Below, piece after piece: positions 10,086 through 20,708 of a stretch of 64,000 bases of DNA. Below the pieces are notes generated by a model, which was not told where the DNA came from, did no database searches, and saw only the letters and a list, made by a program, of their open reading frames with translations. Origin of the DNA: Microcyclospora pomicola (taxonomy: Eukaryota > Ascomycota > Dothideomycetes > Capnodiales); contig NHNY01000007.1 of the NCBI GenBank assembly GCA_002786065.1, positions 186,001 to 250,000 of the forward strand, given 5' to 3'. Made by a program: the position numbers and the translations under genes. Positions within the stretch are counted from its first letter, which is position 1. Every line of letters starts with the position of its first letter.

Positions 10086-13000
10086 ATGGATGAACAGGAG
10101 TTTGTCGGTCTTTTGCAGGCTCTGCTTGAGCCGGACACGGCAAAGGTCAAGGCTGCCACAGGTCAACTCAACAAATCCTACTACAACTCACCGCAGTCTG
10201 TGGTGGCTTTGATCCACGTTATCACATCCCACCCTCAACCAGAGCTGCGTCAGTTGGCCGCTGTTGAGGCTCGCAAGCTTGCTCCCAAACACTGGGCTGC
10301 TGTTGCTGAGAACCAGAAGCCGGACCTCCGAGTGCAGCTGCTGAACACTACCATCGATGAGGAGAAGCCCCTCCCAAGGCACAGCAAGGCTCGCGTCATT
10401 GCTGCAATCGCCAAGGTTGATCTCGAAGATGGGCAGTGGGAAGAGTTGCCCGGCATCTTGCAGCAGTCAGCGGTCAGCGACAATGTGCGGCACCGTGAGG
10501 TCGGCATCTACATCATCTTCACTCTCCTCGAGACCATGCCGGACATGTTCCAGGAAAACATGGCCAACATGTTGATCTTGTTCAATCGAACAATCCAAGA
10601 CCCTGACTCGATCGAAGTTCGCATCAACACCATGCTTGCCCTGTCTGAGTTGGCCATGGTCCTCGATACCGAAGAGGATACAAAGAGCTTGAAGAACTTC
10701 CAGAACACTATCCCACACATGGTCAAGGTTCTCCAGCAGACAATCGAGAACGAGGACGAGGAGCACAGCATGCAGGCCTTTGATGTCTTCAACAAGCTGC
10801 TCAGCTACGAGAGTGCTTTCCTTGCAGCTCACTTTGGAGACCTGCTGCAGTTCTTCATGCAAGTTGCTGCCAAGCCTGAGATCGACGATGATGTGCGGTC
10901 ACAGGCCTTCAGCTTCCTCATGCAGAGTGTGCGTTACCGCAAGCTGAAGGTTCAGAGCCTGAAGGTTGGCGAGCACATGACAAAGATGTGCCTGCAAGTT
11001 GCCACTGAGTTGGAAGAGCTGCCATCGGACGACGACGACATCTCTCCTGCTCGATCTGCGCTTGGTCTTCTCGATATCCTCAGTGAGAGCCTACCGCCCA
11101 GCCAAGTCGCTGTACCACTTCTCAAAGCCATCGGTCCTTTCGTACAGCACCAAGACCCACGATACCGCCGTGCTGGTATCCTCGCACTTGGTATGTGCGT
11201 TGAGGGTGCGCCTGATTTCATTGCTACGCAGTTGAACGAAATCCTCCCGCTCGTACTTCACCTTCTTGAGGACTCGTCCACTAGTGTGCGCAGCGCAGCT
11301 TTGAATGGCGTTTCAAGACTCGCCGAGGACTTGGCTGAGGACATGGGCAAAGAGCACGCTCGGTTGATTCCTGCCCTTGTCAAAAACTTCGATCTTGCAC
11401 TTGCTGGTGTGCGCAACACACAAGCTGGCACTGAGGAGCACGACCTCAACATCCACATTCTCAAGGCTTCATGCATGGCAGTAGACGCTCTGATCGAAGG
11501 ATTAGAACCTGAAGATGCTGCTCGCTATGTCACCGAGTTGGTGCCAAGGTTTGCGACCTTGTTCGGCCATGACGACTACAAGGTGCAAATGGCTGCCGTT
11601 AGTGCTGTTGGATCCATTGCTAGCGCTTCGGAGTCTGCGTTCGAGCCCTACTTCGAGAAGACCATGCAAAGCCTGGGACCGTACATCAGCATCAAGGACA
11701 GCGAAAGCGAACTTGAGCTACGAAGCATTGTCGTTGACTCGCTAGGCAAGATCGCCAGTGCCGTTGGTGCTCAAGCCTTCCAACCGTTTGTACGACCTTT
11801 GATGCAGTCCAGTGAGGAAGGCCTCAATTTGGACAACCAGAGACTCAAGGAGACCAGCTTTATGCTATGGTCTACACTGGTACGAGTGTATGAGACCGAC
11901 TTCGAGCCATTCTTGCAAGGGGTAGTCAAGTCGTTGTTCGACTGCCTTGAGCAAGAGGAGACCGACTCCGAGATCCAGCTTGGAGCTGAGGCTTCGGATC
12001 TCGTTGGTCAAGAAGTCACCATTGCTGGGAAGAAGATCAAGGTGGCTGGCGCTGGTGGCGTAGACGAGAATGACGATGAAGAGGAGGCTGCCTTGATCAA
12101 GGCTCTTATGGAGGGTGGTGACGACGACGACGATTGGGATGATCTCGGTGCAGTCACTGCCGTAGCTATGGAGAAAGAGATTGCCATCGAGGTCATTGGC
12201 GATGTGCTCTCCCACACCAAGGCCAAGTACTTGCCGTACATGGAGAAGACTATCGAGACCGCTATTCCGCTACTGGATCACTCATACGAAGGTGTGCGGA
12301 AGAGCGCTGTCTCCACTCTGTGGCGAGCGTACGCTTGCTGCTGGGCACTGGCTGAAGACGGAGGCATGGCCAAGTGGCAGCCGGGCATTCCTCTCAAGGT
12401 GAAGCCGACTGCCGATCTTGAGAAGCTTGGCGAACTCGTCATGAAGGGCTCACTGGCATTGTGGGAGGAAGAAATGGACAGGTATGTGCTTCTCCTGTTT
12501 GTCGATGCTACCCTCCTTGATGTGATGAAAGACTACTATCCCAGCTCACTCAGATGCTACGGCAAGTGCTGTGAATATGTAGAGGCTGTTTCTGATCAGA
12601 CCCACCAAAACACACATATATTCATTTCTGTTGTATGACAAGTACTGACAGCATCACAGGGCGACCGTCACAGAAGTTAACCGTAACATGGCCGCGACCC
12701 TCAAACTATGTGGTCCAGCTATCCTGGCCCCGTCATCCACTTCTGGAAACTCGACGCCACTGCAACAAACCACAGCCCTGCTCATGCTCATACTTCAGAA
12801 GCAACATCCATGCCAAAAGGATGACGACGATCTTGACGAGACCGACATCGCTGATATTGAGAACTCCGAATACGACTGGCTGACCATCGAGTCTGCGCTC
12901 GAGATCATCGCAGCTCTCGCCGTGACGCTTGGTCCTCAGTTCGCAGAGCTCTGGAAGATCTTCGAGCAGCCCATCCTGAAATATGCCAGCTCTCAGGAAC

Positions 13001-13578
13001 GCTTCGAGCGCTCTGCCGCTGTCGGTACTATCGCCGACTGTGTTGAGGCTATGGGTGATGGCTGCACCCCATTCACTCCAAAGCTCATGCGATTGCTGTT
13101 GAAGCGTTTGACAGACGAAGACCCGGAGACGAAGAGCAATGCAGCGTTCGGTATGGGATTGCTATGCGCAAACAGCTCTGACGCCAAAGAGGTTTTGGGC
13201 AACTACAACACCATTCTTGGCCACCTTGAGCCTCTTCTACACAACAACAACACTTCATCAGGCGACAGCCAAGCTCGTCTGCTTGACAACGCTGCTGGCT
13301 GCGTGAGCCGCATGATCAAAAAGTCTCCGGACAATGTGCCGCTTGAGCAAGTCCTTCCTCGACTTATCGAGCTGCTCCCCCTCAAGGAGGACTTCCGCGA
13401 GAACGAACCAGTCTTCGACATGATTGTCAGCCTTTACCAGGCACAAAATGGCGTGATCCGCGGTCAGACCGACCAGCTGATGCCAGTGTTCCAAAAAGTG
13501 CTTGGACCACCAGAAGATCAGATTAGCGACGAGACTCGGACCAAAATCCAGCAGTTGGTCGCTTACCTTACGACATAA
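10086..13578 (+). CDS. Karyopherin Kap123 (importin subunit beta-4)
   Basis: Nuclear import receptor of the importin-beta family. The yeast homologue carries ribosomal proteins and histones through the nuclear pore. Two exons, 10086-12481 and 12660-13578, give 1104 aa, close to the usual size. The N-terminus (MDEQEFVGLLQALLEPDTAK) and the following ARKLAPKHW stretch are typical of the N-terminal HEAT repeats, which bind Ran-GTP. HEAT-like helical pairs run throughout. An acidic loop (GGDDDDDWDDLGAV) lies near residues 676-689. The 178 bp intron (12482-12659) is long for this window; splicing joins EEEMDR to ATVTEVNRNMAA. The start was chosen at 10086, although the frame is open further upstream, because family members begin there. 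Confidence 0.95.
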
Positions 13579-14084
13579 AAAGAGTGGACGCACCAAAAAC
13601 GTGGAAGCGAAACATGCTTCGGGATGACGATGCGATGAAATATCGCCGGATTCGGTTCGATGATACCCCGGTTTTGAGGCTGCTAAAGGCAGAGGCCTCG
13701 ATGATGTTGATGACGACGGAGTGATGAAGTATAGAGGTGTAGATGATGAGATTTCATGAAAGAAGGGACTGTTCCACTGGATAGTCACTTACACGCGATA
13801 CGTATTCAACAACGCGTGCATTCTCCAACCTTGCTCCATCTGAATAATGCGCCGATCATCGGCGTCTATTCCCTTGCTGCATCTTGTCACTACAGTGTTG
13901 CCTATGCTACCAATTTCCAGGATAGACGAGAACTAAATATATGCACATCAACTGTTGCCAAAACGGTAAAGAAATAAGAGGACTCGCTTACCATGGCTCG
14001 TCTTTGGTTCAAGTAAAGCACAGCGCGCAGACTGCTAGTACAATCCCTCCCCCAGCCACATGAACGATGCTCTTTGCTCCTCAT
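13579..14084. other. Intergenic, convergent 3' ends
   Basis: This is the tail-to-tail gap between Kap123 and the GNAT acetyltransferase. Nothing beyond 3' untranslated sequence is recognised. Confidence 0.55.
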
Positions 14085-14984
14085 TCATGATGCCTCTGAT
14101 CCCGGCGGAACCCATAGCATTGCCCACACCGTCACCCCCGGCCCACCGCTCAACCGAGTCCCATCGACTGCATGCTTGCCCTTACCGAGCACGTATTCCT
14201 CCACGATCTCGAAGCCACAGCTCCGGTAGATGTCTCTCGAATGTACCGTCGTAGCCTCGAGCCAGATGGGCAGCTTCTGCTCCGCCGATGTCTTCTGGTG
14301 CGCTCGAATGTTTCCCCGTGCGAACCCACGACCGCGGCAGTCTGGATCTGTGCCGATGAAGAATAGACTGCCATCGGTGTCATGGTCGATTCTTTCGTGA
14401 AAGATCGTGCGTGTTGGGTGGACGGGGACTTACTAGTTATACCGCTTACGTCCCTTCAATCCGCGCTTCTTGCACTTGTCTGACTGCGCTTGGAAATCGA
14501 GCAGCATACGCTATATCCCCATCGCCCATCCGTCAGCTCATACACGTCCGCGAGGTTCAGCTCAAGACCATCTCCCCCCGGGAAGTAAGACCTACCTTCG
14601 CCCCTCCAACTCCCAGCTTCAGCACACTCCCCACGAACCCAGCCGGCACGAGCGTGAGCGGATTATTAATTCGCCTGCCCGGCGGCACCCACACCGCGCA
14701 GCACTTCCAGTCCTCGACCTCGTCGAAGGTGGCGTCGTTCAGCTGCGCCGCTTTCATCAGCACGCCCATGTACTGCGTCGTGTAGGCGAGACGCTGCGCG
14801 TCGCTCATGGAGCTGAGCAGGAAGCGAATGACGGGATCATCGCGGAAGACGACGCTGAAGAGCGTGGTGGCGCGGTCGGCGTAGGCTGTGAACGGTCAGT
14901 TTTGTGTATTGGCTTTCGGGTTGAAACGACGATTGGAGGGTTACCGGGGGTGCTGTCCGTGGTAGTCTTGATCTCGTCCGCCAT
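14085..14984 (-). CDS. GNAT-family N-acetyltransferase
   Basis: Likely transfers an acetyl group from acetyl-CoA to an amine; the substrate is unknown. Four exons fit the frame and splice signals: 14984-14945, 14885-14596, 14510-14434 and 14367-14085, giving 229 aa. Splicing yields IGTDPDCRGRGFARGNIRAH, in which the R/Q-x-x-G-x-G/A acetyl-CoA loop is DCRGRGFA. Next come PIWLEATTVHSRDIYRSCGF and EEYVLGKG, the usual GNAT C-terminal beta strand. The N-terminal half (TLFSVVFRDDPVIRFLL) resembles fungal GNAT proteins of the same length. The three introns are 59, 85 and 66 bp. The multi-exon model is inferred by eye; the catalytic core is more certain than the first exon. Confidence 0.8.
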
Positions 14985-15459
14985 GATCGTTGATTGCTGT
15001 CTTTTCTCGTTTTGCTGTGGTATTGAGGTAGTCAAAGTATCCTCAGGGGTGCCAGGGCACGACGCTGAGCGAGATCTCTTGAGGCGTTTCGAACGACAGA
15101 TACCGGGCGCGTTACTTCATACACAGATCATCCAATTTCAAGTACCAGGGCTATCCTTCCTTTCGGTTTCCCCAGCTGCATCTTCGATGTGATGGCGACA
15201 ACATCAGCCTTGGGGCGCGGAAGAACAGGCAACCAGAATCCTGATGTCGGATTTGTCCTGGATTCGACTAGCTGCGGAAGTACAATCCTACCTACTGTGT
15301 CCTTCGAGACCATTGCAACATAACTCGGTGTGTCTGGGAATCATATTAGTCGAAGTCGTGTATGTGAAAGGCCTGTCGTAAAGTATTATAGCATCAGCAG
15401 CTCTAAAGAATATTTACATAGGGTTATATCATACGTAAAACTTCAGCTCATCAAATACA
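14985..15459. other. Intergenic, promoter of GNAT gene and tRNA upstream region
   Basis: This stretch of 475 bp lies upstream of both the GNAT gene (minus) and the tRNA gene (plus). No coding signal is supported. Confidence 0.5.
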
Positions 15460-15547
15460 TCCGAAATGGTCTAGTGGCTAGGATTTGTCGCTCTCATTCT
15501 CAACGAGAGGTTCCGACAAGGCCGGGGTTCAATTCCCCGTTTCGGAA
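15460..15547 (+). tRNA. tRNA-Glu (anticodon CTC) with a 16-nt intron
   Basis: The cloverleaf can be drawn directly. The acceptor stem TCCGAAA (15460-15466) pairs perfectly with TTTCGGA, and A15547 is the discriminator. The T arm is CGGGG-TTCAATT-CCCCG. The anticodon stem TGTCG/CGACA closes the loop CTCTCA-C, with anticodon CTC at 15493-15495. A 16-nt intron (15497-15512) sits one base after the anticodon, the canonical eukaryotic position. It contains GAGAG, which can pair with the CTCTC of the anticodon loop, as expected for a spliced pre-tRNA. The internal A box (TGGTCTAGTGGCTAGGA) and B box (GGGGTTCAATTCCCC) are both good. Confidence 0.95.
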
Positions 15548-15551
15548 TTGA

Positions 15552-15561
15552 TTTTTCTTTT
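15552..15561 (+). terminator. RNA polymerase III terminator of tRNA-Glu
   Basis: A T-run (TTTTTCTTTT) begins five bases after the tRNA. Runs of four or more T on the sense strand stop Pol III. Position and sequence both fit. Confidence 0.75.
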
Positions 15562-15785
15562 GCTCCTTGGCTTGGACTTCTTCCCAAGCCCACTTTTGAT
15601 CTGGCGATCGTGACTTTTGGCTTACAGATGGTAGAGGGAGACGAAAGCTAGATGTAGATGTTATTGTTTGGAAGCAATAGTAGATCTCTTTCTCACTTCG
15701 TGCCTGACTTGTCACAATTCAGTTTCGAGGGAGATTAGTTCGGGGTACGTTGTGAGCATATACCGTAACACTCTAGTCATACATT

Positions 15786-18473
15786 TCACCATATACGCTT
15801 TGCAGCCATATGGTACCTCTCCACGCCATCTAATTTATCTCGTTCGGTGCCTTTCCTCTTACCCTTCTCCTCCTTCTCCCGCAAATCTCGCAATGCATCT
15901 GGATCGTCCTCGTAGATCCATCGTCTCTTCTCCTCGCCAACTTCAGTCACGCCCCAGCCTCCAACACGTTTGCCTTCTGTCGTGAAACGATCCCTCTCTC
16001 GATCCTTCATGCCTCGATACCGCCGACGAGAATATGAGAGAAGCAGCATCCCTAGTAACAGCTTGCAGGCGAGGAGGATGAGGTAGAGAGCTAGGAAGAA
16101 TGTGACCATCGTTGCAAAAGCAATGATATCGTCGATGGACCACCAGGAAAAGTGCGAAGATGTCGCGTCTGTGCCAGCCCCAAATGTCGAACGACCGAGC
16201 GCACGGCGGAATACCTGGTCGATGTGTTGCAACGCTGCAGTGGTGGCCGGTGAAGTGGCAGTGGCGTTGGTCTCAACTTCCAGAGACGTCGAGAACGAGG
16301 GTACGGGAAGTGGCATATGTGTCGCAAGAAACATGTGATAGGTCTGCACGCAGGCGCGGATGAATAGGCAGCTCAAGGGGATGACCGGCAATCCAAGACG
16401 TTTGGTCAGGTTCTGATCCACGAAAGCGTGAGAGTAGTAGTCCTTGGCCAGGACATCCAGAAATCGGCCATAGATGTTAGGCTTCACGTTGTTGAACTTC
16501 GAAATGTAGCCATGTTTTAGCCAGTCCACGGCCATCTCTGAGAGCAAGACGAATATGAAAGGTCCCAACACTTCGCCCGTCCACTTCGGCATCAGAGTGA
16601 AAGCCCGAGGTATTGCAAATCCGAAGGTCTGAGGCACGCTGGTAGCATTCCCATCGCTACCCACCGTGTTGACCGCGAAGATGCTCCCTAGACTAATAGA
16701 TAGCCCACCCACTTCCACAATGTTGCGAAGTGCAATGATAACAAGCATCAGCCAGAGTTGGAAACGCTCAACGATGTCGGCGCAAGTCAGCTGGAAGAGG
16801 TTCTCCTTCTCGAACTTCTTGAACACCGTTCCTTTGATCTCGACGAATTGGTTGCTCATGAGCAGCGTCAGCAATGCATTGGAGTAAGAGTTCACGGCCA
16901 CATTCAGCGTGACGACCTGGTAGAACAGGGCAGCGGCATGCACTACACTGTACACTAAAGCGGCCAAGAACATCCACATTGGCCGCACGATCTTACTACG
17001 ACCATGCTCATCGCGTTCTAAGCTCTCCTTCGAAAAGAGGCACTCGAGAATGTCTTGGCCAAGGGCGGAAAGAAGCCGATCAAAGACCTCGAGGACGTTA
17101 TAGATGACATAGAGCTTGATGGCCGATTGACCACGGATACTGTGGTAAGAACGCGAGGCATCGAAGTACATTAGTGTCGTGCAGGAACAGATGATGAGTA
17201 AACCTTGCAGAAGATCCGCTTTGTGATTAGGGAGGAGAGCAGAAGGACTGGAGCGAGTACGGCGATGACGTCTCTGAGATCTGGCTTCTGGCGGAGGCAC
17301 TGCTGGATGGGTTTTGGCGTCTTCACTTGAACTCGTACCCTGGATATATGAGTGCTGAGAAGTGCCCCGTTTCATCATCATCGGACGATCCTTGAGAGTC
17401 GAGGCTGGAGATGAACGACGGTTCCGTAGGCGGCCCATGCCATCGTACACGAACGCTGAGAGGTCAAGCGCCTCCTTTAGAGCATTCCGCACCAACCACT
17501 TGCTCAGTATCGCGATGGCCTTGAGGAAGCGTAATGGAAGGATCGTGAACGTATACAGCCAAGCGTCGAGGCATGCGATTGCTCCGAACCATAGCACCTC
17601 CTCGAGGAAGAGTGGAAGCTGTAAAAGGTTGAGTAGTCGTTCAAACTTCACTTCTGAAGATTCGTAAGGAGAATCACTAGACGCTGGTCGGTGGAGATAT
17701 AGCGCAGATGGCCTATCGGAGGACAGCTCCAGCTGAAGATATGTAGGTAACGATAACGGTGGCACTGGTAGCAGGGTGGGGAGTGGGGAAGGTGCTAAAG
17801 GCGATGCTTCGTGCTTCAACGAATTCCCAATTCGACCATTTGTATGCTCACCGTCAAAATCCCCAGGACTAATGGGCGACAAAGCGAGCCTCGGCTTTGT
17901 AGTCCTGGTGGACGAATGCTTTCTCTGCACGATAGGCGTAGATGACGAACGGCCCTTACTCGGTCTAGCAGTAGTTGTGGCTGTAGGATTGACTATCACA
18001 GTAGGCATGTCATTTGCGACAGCCGGCTCTTCTGGTGGAGCCAAGGGCGTCGGTAGGTTGAGAGCATTTGTCAATTTCGATGTCGTCTTGATATCTCCAT
18101 GTCTCTCCTCATTAAAGTTCAGGTCGTTGTATGGCCGCGGGATCTCTCCTGCTTGCGGCAGGCTGGGTATTACAGGTATGGAGTGCTCTTCTGCGACAAG
18201 CTCTTGAATTTGGACCGGAGACAGCTTCAACAATTTGTTGCTACTACTTCTTCGTCTGCCGATCCGGGATAGCTTGGAAGTGATCTCATGACTATCACTG
18301 AAGAATGGAACGACGGAGCCACCGTCTACAGCATTGCCGTCACATCCTGGGAATTGTTGGACAGGTCTCTCGCCAGCTTCACTAATCGGCGACAAAGCAG
18401 GAGTCGTCAGCTGCTCGTTGAGTTGCTGCGCCGATTTCAACGTGTTGTTATCTGTGGAAGATACGTCGGTCAT
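15786..18473 (-). CDS. TAPT1/EMP65 family (DUF747) ER membrane protein
   Basis: Single-exon gene, 895 aa. The family includes human TAPT1 and yeast Emp65, an ER membrane protein that acts with the SUN-domain protein Slp1 in protecting folding proteins. The first ~270 residues are polar and Ser/Pro-rich. The conserved region starts around FERLLNLLQLPLFLEEVLWF and continues through LQGLLIICSCTTLMYFDASR, YVIYNVLEVFDRLLSALGQD, QVVTLNVAVNSYSNALLTLL, SNQFVEIKGTVFKKFEKENL and CADIVERFQLWLMLVIIALR. These are the strongest TAPT1 signatures, with several predicted membrane helices. The C-terminus is charged (EEKGKRKGTERDK). The start at 18473 is 250 bp from the start of the divergent RING gene. Confidence 0.88.
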   Translation of the reverse strand: MTDVSSTDNNTLKSAQQLNEQLTTPALSPISEAGERPVQQFPGCDGNAVDGGSVVPFFSDSHEITSKLSRIGRRRSSSNKLLKLSPVQIQELVAEEHSIPVIPSLPQAGEIPRPYNDLNFNEERHGDIKTTSKLTNALNLPTPLAPPEEPAVANDMPTVIVNPTATTTARPSKGRSSSTPIVQRKHSSTRTTKPRLALSPISPGDFDGEHTNGRIGNSLKHEASPLAPSPLPTLLPVPPLSLPTYLQLELSSDRPSALYLHRPASSDSPYESSEVKFERLLNLLQLPLFLEEVLWFGAIACLDAWLYTFTILPLRFLKAIAILSKWLVRNALKEALDLSAFVYDGMGRLRNRRSSPASTLKDRPMMMKRGTSQHSYIQGTSSSEDAKTHPAVPPPEARSQRRHRRTRSSPSALLPNHKADLLQGLLIICSCTTLMYFDASRSYHSIRGQSAIKLYVIYNVLEVFDRLLSALGQDILECLFSKESLERDEHGRSKIVRPMWMFLAALVYSVVHAAALFYQVVTLNVAVNSYSNALLTLLMSNQFVEIKGTVFKKFEKENLFQLTCADIVERFQLWLMLVIIALRNIVEVGGLSISLGSIFAVNTVGSDGNATSVPQTFGFAIPRAFTLMPKWTGEVLGPFIFVLLSEMAVDWLKHGYISKFNNVKPNIYGRFLDVLAKDYYSHAFVDQNLTKRLGLPVIPLSCLFIRACVQTYHMFLATHMPLPVPSFSTSLEVETNATATSPATTAALQHIDQVFRRALGRSTFGAGTDATSSHFSWWSIDDIIAFATMVTFFLALYLILLACKLLLGMLLLSYSRRRYRGMKDRERDRFTTEGKRVGGWGVTEVGEEKRRWIYEDDPDALRDLREKEEKGKRKGTERDKLDGVERYHMAAKRIW

Positions 18474-18723
18474 GGCGCGTCAATGACATTCGCCGCATCG
18501 TGGATGTCGTGTCGAACACCGAAGGATGAGGACAGGTTGTGATGTACAGTAAGATGCGACTGGAACTGTACAGCAGCATGTGAAAGCCCGATGTTGTCCC
18601 GAAGTACATCGAGCAACGTGATACGCAAGCTACAGATGCCTGAGACATGGAAACATATTTAGCCCGACTACAATCGCATTTGACAACGATTGAAGCATAT
18701 TCTCCGATTCTCACACTTTCAAA

Positions 18724-19454
18724 ATGTCTGGCTACGAAGGTGAGAAGCTCCCTGAGTGGCACTTCTATCATGCTGTCCGTTTCGCTAACCGTGCATCCAG
18801 TGGAACATAACATCAACTCTTCCAGCACATCGCAACCCTCTTCAGCTCCTCGCCGACCTGACCTCTCGACCTTTTTCAGTACCTTCGATCTAGTGGATAC
18901 ATCTGGCTCCAGACAACCGCAAAATGCAAACGCACTTCCCTTGCCCCGCGACATCTCTGCTGCATTCAGGAACCTCGCCAATGCTTTCGAGATGATGCGT
19001 GGTCAAGGTGGGGACACACAGGGTGAAGGTCTGGGAGGAGGTCATGACGAGCTATTGAATACCCTGGTGCAAAGCCTCATGCAGGATGCGGATCATCCAC
19101 CGACCGAGGTGGAAGGTGTGTCGGACGAGTTCATCGAGCAACTGGAACGAGTGCCGAAGAAGTCATTGAAAAGTGACATGAGCTGTCCCATCTGCGCCAA
19201 TCCATTTCTCGAAGGTATACAGTCGTACTGGTAGCTAGGATTGGTCATTTTGCTAACGGTCCCCAGATCCACATCCTTTGGTAGTTCGCTTGCCTTGCCA
19301 TAAGGACCATCTTTTTGATCTCGAGTGCATACAGCCTTGGTTGAAGCTCAATCCAACATGCCCACTTGACAGGCAGAAGCTGGTCAAGGAGCGAGAACCC
19401 CCACCAAAACCTGCAGATGATGACGAAGAGGAATTCGATGACATGTATGCTTAG
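18724..19454 (+). CDS. RING-finger protein, probable E3 ubiquitin ligase
   Basis: Small RING protein, 205 aa, from three exons: 18724-18739, 18801-19214 and 19267-19454. The N-terminal two thirds is Ser-rich with a short helical stretch (LNTLVQSLMQDA). The RING runs from CPIC near residue 134 through RLPCHKDHLFDLECIQPWL to TCPLDRQKL. Ligand spacing fits a RING, but the fifth metal position reads Asp (DLEC region) and the eighth is Asp (CPLD) rather than Cys. Asp at the eighth position is known in Rbx1, so zinc binding is still likely. The C-terminus is acidic (DDDEEEFDDMYA). The gene is divergent from TAPT1/EMP65 with only 250 bp between the starts, so the promoter is probably shared. The substrate is unknown. 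Confidence 0.85.
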
Positions 19455-20708
19455 ATTGTGGCCAAGCATGACAAAGTGTATGGCGGATTTAGCGACGGCG
19501 TTCGGAGTCTCATGGTGACCTGGGTGCCGGAAGGTCGACTGACGTCTCAATCAGTATTTTTCGAAGTGATACTCTGTCATCTTTCTCAAATGTCGTCTGG
19601 CCTGACTTTACATGATTGCTCTTCAGACTATCTGTGCAGTAAGTCGTGCACCTCACTTCCGGTCACAGCTGCTCTCCACATTACTGGCTCGACCCGAGCG
19701 CCTTGCCTAGCTGCACACCGAATCGTTCGCCTTGCTGCTGTCGACCGTTCTGAGGTGCCTAGCCTAGGGTGTAGTCTGATCTGCTTCCCAAGTGCAATGG
19801 GCAGACGCCACCCATCACAAACATCGCAATATAGTCTCCGAGGAAGGGCGGACTACTTATGCCAGTCACGTACGGAGAGCCAACAGCAATGGACGAGCTC
19901 TAGTCATGAAGTGTGTGCTCAAGTACTGGCATTTTGCTCTCAATGTCACGAACATTGCACAGCTCTGACTGGGACATGGGACAGATTGTATGTCTGATCA
20001 GGGGATTGGGCAGCCTCAGGCTAGACAGCTGTTCTGCATCACCATTCATGCCAAGTAGTCAGAGTCGAGCGCCTCTTGAAGGGCAAGGAGGGTCCCGAAG
20101 TAGGGATGGTCAGGCAAGAGAAGGTAAGATCTCTGACCTTCAGGAGCTAATGAGTAGGAAAACTAAGATGCTCTGAGTTATAGAGCAAGATGTCTATAGG
20201 AAGTAGGGATAGAAAGAAAAGGTTAAAGACAAGGTAGGCAAGGTAAGGTATCCCACTCCGAAGTGCCCTTGGTCGACAGCAGACGAGCTTCACTCTCGCT
20301 CCTCCAAGGCTTCGCTCTACAGACATCTGTTGGTAGTTTAGGGTATATGTCCGTGACGTAGACAAGCCACCCAAACGGTATCGTGAGTGTCGTAAAGATC
20401 CCATATAACGAAAGCTACATGTATCAGATACGCCAGTTACATGTACGTATCGCGCGTGGCAGACACCACCGGAAAGCCTTCCCATTTTCATCCCATCAGC
20501 CTCCTGGCGACGGTAAATTTATCAGTCCTCGCATTCGAACACATTTCTGTTGGTTTTCCCACCAGATCCCTCCTTCCACAAACGCCATCCATTCGAGCCA
20601 AGAGGTTTGCAGAAGAGTAGAGAGAAGCGCAAGGGTCCCACCCCAACTCTGGTATACATGCAACAACAAGCGACATCATACAAGTCGATTCGAGCCACCA
20701 ATGCGGGC
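19455..20708. other. Intergenic, 1.25 kb, with a purine-rich unassigned block
   Basis: This is a tail-to-tail gap between the RING gene and Yap1. About 20080-20250 on the plus strand is rich in A and G, with repeated GGTAAG/GGCAAG-like words, and its base composition differs from the neighbouring genes. It may be a worn repeat, but I cannot name an element and see no terminal repeats. No gene is supported; open frames at 19458-19997 and 20147-20491 have no family features. Confidence 0.45.
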
